From: Chloroflexota bacterium
GTDB taxonomy: Bacteria; Chloroflexota; Chloroflexia; JAMDCE01
Reading direction: 5' to 3'
NCBI GenBank assembly: GCA_023489135.1
Contig: JAMDCE010000043.1
Location: 1 to 14,867, forward strand
Length of the DNA stretch: 14,867 bases
How positions within the stretch are numbered: the first letter of the stretch is position 1; each line of letters begins with the position of its first letter. The notes below the pieces were generated by a model that had not been told where the DNA came from, made no database searches, and worked only from the letters and a program-made list of their open reading frames with translations. Shown here one piece after another: positions 1 to 5,634 of this stretch. The position numbers and the translations under genes are program-made.

Positions 1-89
1 GCCGATCCCCACCGGGACCGGCAACAGATAAGGATTCCATTAAAGTCTCAGCCATAAATACTTACAGAACGTTCACTTTCCGGACAGTC

Positions 90-118
90 CAATCGGGTGG
101 AATTGTTCCACCCGATTG
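90..118. terminator. 13-bp perfect hairpin, possible terminator
   Basis: The arms 90-102 and 106-118 are perfect reverse complements (CAATCGGGTGGAA / TTCCACCCGATTG) around a 3-nt loop. The hairpin lies downstream of the minus-strand genes, which all point towards it, so a terminator role is plausible. Neither side carries a T-run, so it is not a textbook intrinsic terminator. It could instead be a repeat palindrome or an RNA-stabilising hairpin. Confidence 0.4.
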
Positions 119-156
119 AAATCTAACCCTTTGCGTGCCTGCCGCTGCAGCCCTAC

Positions 157-285
157 TCAGCCCCGCATGCTCGAACCGAGAGAGCCCACCCAAAAAGTGA
201 ACAACACAAAGAGCGTTACGGCCACCAGCGCCGTCAATCCGCCCGCCCCGAGGTCGCCAATCGTTCCTAACGCAGTGCCAAACAT
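157..285 (-). CDS. Possible small single-span membrane protein
   Basis: This is a 42-residue reading frame starting at an ATG, with AAAGGG about 9 nt upstream and a TGA stop. Residues about 15-35 are a strongly hydrophobic stretch (LTALVAVTLFVLFTFWVG), followed by a short tail ending in MRG; this is compatible with one transmembrane helix. The frame can be extended upstream to an ATG at 429, but that extension is low-complexity in character, contains a 12-bp tandem duplication and does not look coding. The frame lies 175 nt downstream of the anti-sigma gene on the same strand. I recognise no family. It may be a genuine small membrane protein or a chance frame. Confidence 0.3.
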   Translation of the reverse strand: MFGTALGTIGDLGAGGLTALVAVTLFVLFTFWVGSLGSSMRG

Positions 286-408
286 CTCGAATGACCCTTT
301 CCAACCGCTTGGATCTGACAAACCATCAGCACACCGCGAATTTGGTTTACGGAAGCTACCAATCCATATGCAAAATCCGTGCCAAAGGCGTACAGAATGC
401 TCGCGATC

Positions 409-432
409 GTTGGGCAATTCGTTGGGCAATTC
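409..432. repeat. 12-bp tandem duplication
   Basis: GTTGGGCAATTC occurs twice head to tail (409-420 and 421-432), just downstream of the anti-sigma stop codon. It looks like a slippage duplication in non-coding DNA, and I see no further units. Confidence 0.75.
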
Positions 433-459
433 TTGGCGTTTCTTGAACGACGACGCTTT

Positions 460-1893
460 TTACAGTCCTATCCGTTCCCCTATGGCATGGGAAGCGGGGG
501 AAGTGGTGCCTTGGGGAAGTTGGACGGACGAATCGGGGTACCGCTGCCAGGTGCCGTCGGCATACAAGACGTACACCATTTTGCGGTCGCTCCAGAGCAT
601 AGAGCCTTGTTCGAATTCCTGGATCGCGCTCTCATAGGCCCGCTCCGGCTCGACCGCCCAACCGAGGGTGGCTCTGGCAGTGGTATCCTCGCGCCAAAGG
701 TTGCCAATAGCGCCGATCGGCGCGTGTTTACCCTTGGGTGGGGCCGGAGATGGGTCGGGGTCCGTCTCGGCCCACGTGTCCTTGTAGACTTTCCAGGAAC
801 CCTCGGACGATAAGGCGTAGATCTGCCGGGTATCCCCGCGCCAGAACACTTCGCCGCCCTCGAAGGACTCTTCGACGACCTGAAGCGCTTTGTCCACTCC
901 TCCGGCACATCCCAGTTTTCGCCGCACTTCCGCATTCCCGTACACCAGGCCAAATTCCGGCCGGACTATCGCGGGGCAGCCGACGGTCGTGGAAACACCA
1001 TCCCCGATGAGGATCTGCATCGTGGCGGAAAGGGAGAGCCGCGGTGCGATAGACATCGTGGGGGAAGGAACGACCCCGGGCGTTATATCCATCGAAGCGG
1101 CAATCGAGAACGGGCCGGGGACCACAGTGGGCGTCGGAGTTGCCGCCGTCGCCGGTTGATCCGGCCCCGCTTCGAGCGTGGGATCGGCTGGGACCGCCGC
1201 GGACGGACGGGTCGACTCGCGGGTTGAGATCGCGGTCGGGCGAGGCTCCTCGACCTTCGCTACCTGGGGCACGCTCGGGGGCGGTGCGATGGCCGTGGGA
1301 GCAGCCGCCGGAGCCGCGCTCTTGGGAGCAGCTGCGGGCGGTTGGGCGGCCGGTTTCCGCGAAGTCGGCCCGTCCGCGCCTTCAGACCCGCCGCCCGGCT
1401 TCAGCGGCACCGTCGTGGGCTGATAGGGAACCGGCGGCGCCGCCGGCTTCTGCTCTACATCGAGAGGAGTTGGCGGGATCGCTTGAGCGATTAGAGTAGG
1501 ACCAGCGGGCTCTACGGAAGCCGTCTCAGCGGTGGGAGCGCCGGCCTGCGATCCGGGTTCGTTCGCCGGCGCGTGGCGGAACGTCGCAGATGCCGCCAGA
1601 ACCACCACCAGCGCGACCGCCGCGAGCGCTCCGAATCTCAAGAGGGTTGCTTGGTAGGGCGCAGACCCTATGCCTAAGTGTTCCGTCTCAACCCTGTCGC
1701 GCACGCCCTTGACTACTGCCTCGGGGACTTCGTACCGAGGCAGCGCCCTGATCGCGCGAGAGATGCTCTGGTAGGCGCCCAGAACCTCGCGGCACTCGGC
1801 GCATCCCTTCAGGTGCTCCTCCACCTCGCTTCGCTTCTGAGTCGAAAGCTCTCCGTCCTTGTAGTCCGAGAGCAGGCGGCGGTCGCAATTCAT
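460..1893 (-). CDS. Membrane-anchored zinc-finger anti-sigma factor
   Basis: This 477-residue protein is predicted to hold the ECF sigma factor encoded just upstream and release it on an envelope signal. The N-terminus carries a ZAS (zf-HC2) zinc-binding domain with Cys3 and the H27-x3-C31-x2-C34 signature. One transmembrane helix spans about residues 83-103 (LRFGALAAVALVVVLAA). A long Pro/Ala/Thr-rich linker runs to about residue 270. The C-terminus holds two imperfect repeats of about 55 residues, each with a pattern like 'F..G.m.W......iY.L...G.W..Y', predicted to lie outside the cytoplasm. The ATG overlaps the sigma stop codon (ATGA at 1890-1893), and a GGAGGGGGAG ribosome-binding site lies inside the end of the sigma gene. 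This indicates translational coupling. The anti-sigma assignment is firm. The ligand or stimulus of the C-terminal repeats is unknown. Confidence 0.9.
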   Translation of the reverse strand: MNCDRRLLSDYKDGELSTQKRSEVEEHLKGCAECREVLGAYQSISRAIRALPRYEVPEAVVKGVRDRVETEHLGIGSAPYQATLLRFGALAAVALVVVLAASATFRHAPANEPGSQAGAPTAETASVEPAGPTLIAQAIPPTPLDVEQKPAAPPVPYQPTTVPLKPGGGSEGADGPTSRKPAAQPPAAAPKSAAPAAAPTAIAPPPSVPQVAKVEEPRPTAISTRESTRPSAAVPADPTLEAGPDQPATAATPTPTVVPGPFSIAASMDITPGVVPSPTMSIAPRLSLSATMQILIGDGVSTTVGCPAIVRPEFGLVYGNAEVRRKLGCAGGVDKALQVVEESFEGGEVFWRGDTRQIYALSSEGSWKVYKDTWAETDPDPSPAPPKGKHAPIGAIGNLWREDTTARATLGWAVEPERAYESAIQEFEQGSMLWSDRKMVYVLYADGTWQRYPDSSVQLPQGTTSPASHAIGERIGL

Positions 1894-2486
1894 AGTATCT
1901 CCCCCTCCTGCCTCAGCAAGGACTTAGGCCCATCTTCGAGAGTGTTGTACACCGAGCGGAACTGCTCCCGGGCGCGAAACAACAGGGATTTCACCGCCGA
2001 CCGTGACGTACCGAGGATCTCGGCGATCTGCTCGCAAGAGAGTCCTTCGTACTCTCGTAGCACCAGGCAAAGCTTGTACTTGTAGGGAAGCTTGTTCAAT
2101 ACGAGTTGAACGGCCTCTTTGATCTCTTGGTGAATGGTTTCCCTTTCCGGATTGTCGGGGGCGACCTGTTTGGAGAAGAAAGTTTCCGTCAGCATATCCC
2201 AGGGCTGCCATTTGATGATCTTTCGCCGCCGGAACTCGTCGCGACAGGTGTTGGTGGCGATGCGGTAGAGCCAGGCCGAGAGGTTGAGGTCTGGGGAGGT
2301 CTTGGGCAGCGCCCGGTACGCCTTCAAGAACGTGTCCTGGGTCAGATCGCGGGCATCCTCTTGGCTCCCCATTATGCGCAGGATATAGTTATAGATCGGA
2401 CCCTGATAGGCACTGAAGATACTCTCGAAGGCCAACGAGTCTCCTTGTTGAGCCCGCTCGATCATACTGACCTCGACTACAGCCAA
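1890..2486 (-). CDS. ECF-type RNA polymerase sigma factor
   Basis: This 198-residue sigma-70 family protein of the extracytoplasmic-function type directs RNA polymerase to a stress or envelope regulon. Region sigma-2 covers about residues 24-89 and includes the conserved DARDLTQDTFLKAY helix and the AWLYRIATNTCRDEFRRRK stretch. Region sigma-4 covers about 125-177, with a helix-turn-helix seen as EGLSCEQIAEILGTSRSAVKSLLFRAR. The start is a TTG at 2486, chosen because a strong AAGGAGGTG (2491-2499) sits 4 nt before it. The next Met is residue 8, too close to the Shine-Dalgarno to be preferred. The gene ends in a 4-bp overlap with its cognate anti-sigma gene. Such pairs are commonly autoregulated, but I could not find a convincing ECF promoter upstream. 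Confidence 0.93.
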   Translation of the reverse strand: MAVVEVSMIERAQQGDSLAFESIFSAYQGPIYNYILRIMGSQEDARDLTQDTFLKAYRALPKTSPDLNLSAWLYRIATNTCRDEFRRRKIIKWQPWDMLTETFFSKQVAPDNPERETIHQEIKEAVQLVLNKLPYKYKLCLVLREYEGLSCEQIAEILGTSRSAVKSLLFRAREQFRSVYNTLEDGPKSLLRQEGEIL

Positions 2487-2490
2487 CGCT

Positions 2491-2499
2491 CACCTCCTT
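2491..2499 (-). promoter_or_regulatory. Strong Shine-Dalgarno for TTG-started sigma gene
   Basis: AAGGAGGTG on the minus strand lies 4 nt upstream of the TTG at 2486. It decides the non-ATG start of the sigma factor. Confidence 0.75.
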
Positions 2500-2629
2500 G
2501 TCTCCACCCTACATGACGAACCTGGTAGAGATCGGTTGCGTGGTGAGGTGCTCACCCTGGCCGCGCGCAAACCGGAAGAGGGTAGAGGATTAGGATGCCT
2601 TGCGTATCGATAATTACGAAAGTTATGTT

Positions 2630-2651
2630 GTCACGCCCGCTGTCGCGTGAC
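2630..2651. promoter_or_regulatory. 7-bp inverted repeat upstream of the sigma gene
   Basis: GTCACGC (2630-2636) and GCGTGAC (2645-2651) flank an 8-nt spacer in the 258-bp gap between the sigma gene and the M1 peptidase gene. It could be an operator for the sigma operon or part of the peptidase terminator region. No T-run follows on either strand. Apart from this and the hairpin at 2703-2722, I see nothing else in the gap. Confidence 0.25.
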
Positions 2652-2702
2652 GCATAATGTTTGCTGAGAGCATAAGTCCACGAGCAAGTCGGACCCCGAC
2701 CA

Positions 2703-2722
2703 GGGCGACCAGCCGGTCGCCC
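2703..2722. repeat. GGGCGACC/GGTCGCCC hairpin repeat
   Basis: The 8-bp arms GGGCGACC (2703-2710) and GGTCGCCC (2715-2722) flank AGCC. The right arm continues as CCTAC. Sequences of the type GTAGGGGCGACC...GGTCGCCCCTAC are, to my knowledge, common dispersed repeats in Chloroflexota and some other bacteria. It lies 22 bp past the stop of the M1 peptidase gene and might also act as its transcription end, although no U-tract follows. Confidence 0.5.
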
Positions 2723-2744
2723 CTACCATTAGAATCGACCCACC

Positions 2745-4793
2745 TCACGGCGCCTCCTCCACCACCATCGCCTCTTGGGGCAGCAATCCCGCCTCTTTGG
2801 CGATGTCACCCCCGTTGGCCACCGTCACCTGCCCGGCTTTGGCCCAGGGCACGTCCTCTTTCCACTGCTGGATCACCGCCCGCTGCGCTCGCAGCGTGAC
2901 GTTATTCCCCATATCGGCGTAGGCCACGGGTAGACCGAACAGATTCACCGGATCGTTCACGCCAAAGTAGGCCGCCTTGATGGCCGGATTGGCCTCCAGC
3001 AGCGCCTGGTGGCTGCGAACCACCTCGGGCCAGGCCCGGCCGCCGTCCGAGCTCCAATCGACGGAGGAAGGCGTTTGCCGGAATGCCTTGAGCCAATCGT
3101 CCATGCCCCTCCGGCTCATCTCGTCGAACACGTTCACAAAGTAAGCGCGGCCAGCCTCCGGACGCCACTGGAACACGCCCTTCTGCATCGCCTGGGACAC
3201 GAATCCGTTCCAGAGGAACCGGCGCGAGATGGGATATCCCACTCCGTCCACCCCGCCCAGCCGCCGATACTCCGTCCAGAAGGCCGCGCTTCCATCGTCC
3301 ACCACGGAGAATCCTTTCTTGCTCTGGCCCAGCGGCTCGCCATTGGCCTGGGTGAAGAAATGGCCCTGGGGGATATCGTAGTCCATGGCGCCGGAATACT
3401 GGCCGTAGGTGAAATTGCGCTTGATCAGCGGGGTGACGTCCGCCGCCGAGCGAGACTGCGCCATATCCAGGAAATCGGTGCCCTGGACGATGGCTCCCTG
3501 ATACCTTGAGAAGTAATCGCGCAGAAAGGCGTAGTAGGTGGTGTCTCCCATCAGCTTGCGCAGGTCGTCCAGGAAGACCGCCCCTTTGCGGTACACGATG
3601 ATGAAGTAATGAGCCTCGTTTCGGTAATCGTAGACCCCGGTGTTCACCGGCCGATCCCCGTAGGCCGAGATCCCCTGGCGCAGTCCGTCGACGAAGCGCT
3701 GCCACATGTCCGGATAGGCCGCCGAGTAGTTCGCCCGGTAGAACTCGTAGGACAGGTGGGTGACCATCGATTCGTCCAGCCAGGGCTCGTGGAGCTGATC
3801 GTCGCCGACGGCGCTGTAGAACCACTGGTGGAAGGTTTCGTGTATCACCAGGTATCCGAGATAGGACGTGACATCCCCGCCGGCCGCCGTGTTCAGGCTG
3901 CTGATGAACACGATGCCCGGATACTCCTGGCCCACCCACGCCGGATCGTTGCTGGTGGTCTCGACCACGAACAGGTTGGGATAGGGATAGGTTCCCACCG
4001 CGCCGTTGATCCACTTGATGGCTTCCGCCGCCCCCTGGAGGTAAGTCCGCCCTCCCTGGGCGTGCTCCGGCAGGTAGAGGGCGGTGATCGTGGCATTGCC
4101 CACCGTGGTCTGTTTCGCGACGTAGCGATCCGACAACGCGATGGCGAAATCGCGCACCCTCGGCGCGCTGATCTTCCACACGTTGTTGCCCACCTCCTCG
4201 GCCGAGCCGGTATGGCCGAAACTCACCGGTCTGTTGAGGGTAAGGATGAGATCGTAGTCGGCCACCTCGGTCAGGAAGGCGTCGCCCACGTCGGTGTACT
4301 TATGCCGGTCCCAGTCGCCCGTGCGCGGGTCGAGGCGCGAGAGCACCGGATACCAGTTGCCCAGAGCGGTGATGCCTCCGGCGCGGCCGAAGCGCATGTT
4401 ACCCGGCGATGGAATCGTGAGGTCGAAGGTCAGGCGAATATCCACGGAAGCGCCCGGCGCGAGAGGCGAAGCCAGCGGAACCTCCAGCACCACGCCGTTC
4501 AGAGTCGGCGCCACCTTCACTCCACCCGCCAGGGCCTGCTCGAGGGTAAAGGCATTGTAGTTGGCCGGCGTGACGTTGAAGACGATCGAGCCAAGCTGCT
4601 TCGCCGAGTTGTTATGGTAGGTAACCGTCTCGACGGCGCCGACCGTCCCCCGGTCGTAATCCAGGTTGACCGCCATATCGTAGTGGTTGAGCGGTCCCGC
4701 GGCGGCGGAATGGGCGGGCAAGCCCAGCGCAGTCACCAGCAGGGCAAGTATCGAAAGCGTGCGCAAAGCACGAGCCGCAATTTCGTTCACCAC
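2745..4793 (-). CDS. Secreted M1-family zinc metallopeptidase
   Basis: This 682-residue extracellular peptidase is related to gluzincin aminopeptidases. Residues 1-32 form a signal peptide (hydrophobic TLSILALLVTALGL, then AHSAAA). An N-terminal beta domain reaches about residue 240. The zinc site is H318-E319-T-F-H322 followed by 18 residues and E341 (WLDES), the M1 pattern HExxH-x18-E. A Tyr in VYRKGAVF probably corresponds to the transition-state tyrosine. The usual exopeptidase GAMEN loop is replaced by VGQEYPG around 287-293. The C-terminal quarter holds an LGFP-like segment (AAFWTEYRRLGG, GVGYPISRRFLW) that may bind the cell surface. The start is one of two adjacent GTG codons (4793 or 4790); the second has better spacing from GGAGG. 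The gene has a candidate promoter at 4827-4855. Catalysis is well supported; the substrate is unknown. Confidence 0.9.
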   Translation of the reverse strand: MVNEIAARALRTLSILALLVTALGLPAHSAAAGPLNHYDMAVNLDYDRGTVGAVETVTYHNNSAKQLGSIVFNVTPANYNAFTLEQALAGGVKVAPTLNGVVLEVPLASPLAPGASVDIRLTFDLTIPSPGNMRFGRAGGITALGNWYPVLSRLDPRTGDWDRHKYTDVGDAFLTEVADYDLILTLNRPVSFGHTGSAEEVGNNVWKISAPRVRDFAIALSDRYVAKQTTVGNATITALYLPEHAQGGRTYLQGAAEAIKWINGAVGTYPYPNLFVVETTSNDPAWVGQEYPGIVFISSLNTAAGGDVTSYLGYLVIHETFHQWFYSAVGDDQLHEPWLDESMVTHLSYEFYRANYSAAYPDMWQRFVDGLRQGISAYGDRPVNTGVYDYRNEAHYFIIVYRKGAVFLDDLRKLMGDTTYYAFLRDYFSRYQGAIVQGTDFLDMAQSRSAADVTPLIKRNFTYGQYSGAMDYDIPQGHFFTQANGEPLGQSKKGFSVVDDGSAAFWTEYRRLGGVDGVGYPISRRFLWNGFVSQAMQKGVFQWRPEAGRAYFVNVFDEMSRRGMDDWLKAFRQTPSSVDWSSDGGRAWPEVVRSHQALLEANPAIKAAYFGVNDPVNLFGLPVAYADMGNNVTLRAQRAVIQQWKEDVPWAKAGQVTVANGGDIAKEAGLLPQEAMVVEEAP

Positions 4794-4826
4794 AGCCTCC
4801 AGCCAGGGGTCATCGAGAGTAAGTCA

Positions 4827-4855
4827 TGTATAGTCGCTGGGAGGAAAAAAGGCAA
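4827..4855 (-). promoter_or_regulatory. Candidate sigma-70 promoter of the M1 peptidase gene
   Basis: On the minus strand, TTGCCT (4850-4855) and TATACA (4827-4832) are separated by 17 bp. This predicts a start near 4820 and a leader of roughly 27 nt before the GTG. It is the best such match in the 140-bp gap between the toxin and peptidase genes and would make the peptidase independent of the toxin gene. Confidence 0.45.
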
Positions 4856-4933
4856 TAGGAGGATCCTTGCACACCCGGCCCGATCCCGAACCTACCGCGA
4901 ATCCTTCTGGCGTTCTCGCTCCCGTTCCCGGTC

Positions 4934-5365
4934 TTAGAAATTAGATTCGAAGTCCGGACCGATCTCGCCTCTCGCAACCAGGCGTCTAAAGACCGCGTAG
5001 GGGTCATTCTTGGCTCCCGCCTTGCGGAGGGTGGCCGGGTCGTTAGGATACAGAAAAATGATGACCCTGGCGCGGCTGGAGAACACCCAGAAAAGGCGGT
5101 AGCGTGGCGGGAGGCCGTGCCCTTTGGCTCTGCGAAACTTCGCCAGCTCACCTCTAAGCAGGAACTCGCGAGCGTCTGGATCGGATGGAACGATGTCGGT
5201 TACCAGTCGATAAACGGCAGCGGTAAGCCTGACGACCGGGTGCTCGACATACTCCTGCGGGGGAAGCTCTCTCTTCAGCTTGCGCACTTGCTCTCTCAAG
5301 CTCGAGTAGTGCTTTCCGAATACAGGGTGATACAGTAGCTCCCAGCCGTTGACCGTGAGAGCCAC
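4934..5365 (-). CDS. YhaV-family type II toxin (ribonuclease)
   Basis: This 143-residue protein matches the YhaV toxin family throughout. It has an early WELLYHPVFGKHYSSL segment, a central SDPDAREFLLRGELAKFRRAK (residues 61-81), and a conserved C-terminal part with RYRLFWVF (88-95), NDPATLRKAGAKNDPYAVF (108-126) and a final ARGEIGPDFE. YhaV proteins are ribosome-associated mRNA endoribonucleases, normally neutralised by a PrlF/AbrB-type antitoxin encoded just upstream. Here the start is a GTG without a clear Shine-Dalgarno, 3 nt after an in-frame-terminated remnant reading frame, and no intact antitoxin gene precedes it. The length is close to that of the family, so the toxin itself looks intact. 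It may be translated poorly, be inactive, or be controlled from elsewhere. Confidence 0.82.
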   Translation of the reverse strand: MALTVNGWELLYHPVFGKHYSSLREQVRKLKRELPPQEYVEHPVVRLTAAVYRLVTDIVPSDPDAREFLLRGELAKFRRAKGHGLPPRYRLFWVFSSRARVIIFLYPNDPATLRKAGAKNDPYAVFRRLVARGEIGPDFESNF

Positions 5366-5368
5366 GCT

Positions 5369-5500
5369 CTATTTAAGCCGGACGTCACGGAGCAACTCCT
5401 GGTCGCCCTAGCACCGGCCCATTGCCAAAGGCAGGGACATCGTCTACAATGGGCTCCTGGAAATCAACAAAGTAGGACCTGTGCCACTGAGCACCTCTGC
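5369..5500 (-). pseudogene. Probable decayed antitoxin remnant upstream of YhaV
   Basis: In the place where a YhaV antitoxin gene is expected, only fragments read as protein. A short frame GDQELLRDVRLK ends in TAG at 5369-5371, 3 nt before the toxin GTG, which is the spacing of a toxin-antitoxin operon. In a neighbouring frame, RSYFVDFQEPIVDDVPA (around 5430-5485) looks like the middle of a small AbrB-like protein. The DNA beyond that is a REP-like palindrome (5503-5552). My reading is a frameshifted C-terminus with the DNA-binding N-terminus lost. The evidence is weak because these fragments are short and I cannot run a homology search. Confidence 0.3.
5422..5450 (+). promoter_or_regulatory. 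Candidate sigma-70 promoter of the DmsAB-like operon
   Basis: TTGCCA (5422-5427) and TACAAT (5445-5450) are separated by exactly 17 bp and point towards the oxidoreductase operon. The predicted start near 5457 gives a leader of about 180 nt that includes the REP-like palindrome at 5503-5552. No other hexamer pair upstream of the gene fits as well. Confidence 0.45.
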
Positions 5501-5502
5501 TT

Positions 5503-5552
5503 GGGCGAGGGTAGCCAACTCCCTCGCCCCTTCGGGGAGCTGGGGTGAGCGA
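5503..5552 (-). repeat. REP-like palindromic repeat, partial copy
   Basis: Read on the minus strand, this stretch matches the element at 9275-9365 over CTCACCCCAG, CCCCGAAGGGG and GAGGGAGTTGGC, but it is shorter and has diverged in its second half. It lies in the leader of the DmsA-like gene. It also supplies an upstream GTG (5545) that would lengthen the protein artificially. Confidence 0.7.
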
Positions 5553-5634
5553 CGATGAACTTGCCGGCCTCAAGATTGCGAGCAAGCTATCCCAAGCGCC
5601 ATTCTTGCACTTTGCCCAGATCGAGGTATCTCAG

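Noticed and set aside
2902..4179. 425-codon minus-strand frame overlapping the M1 peptidase in another frame
   Set aside because: It is Arg/Gly/Pro-rich translation of the same strand one base out of register, with no motif. The M1 frame carries the full active site.
3609..4937. 442-codon plus-strand open frame opposite the M1 peptidase
   Set aside because: It is antisense to a clear secreted zinc peptidase, reads as Arg/His/Val-rich low-complexity sequence without domain motifs, and is a GC-driven shadow.
5545..5634. N-terminal extension of the DmsA-like protein from the GTG at 5545
   Set aside because: The extension is encoded by the REP-like repeat, lacks a signal or family match, and has no good ribosome-binding site. 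The ATG at 5635 with GAGGT fits the family N-terminus.
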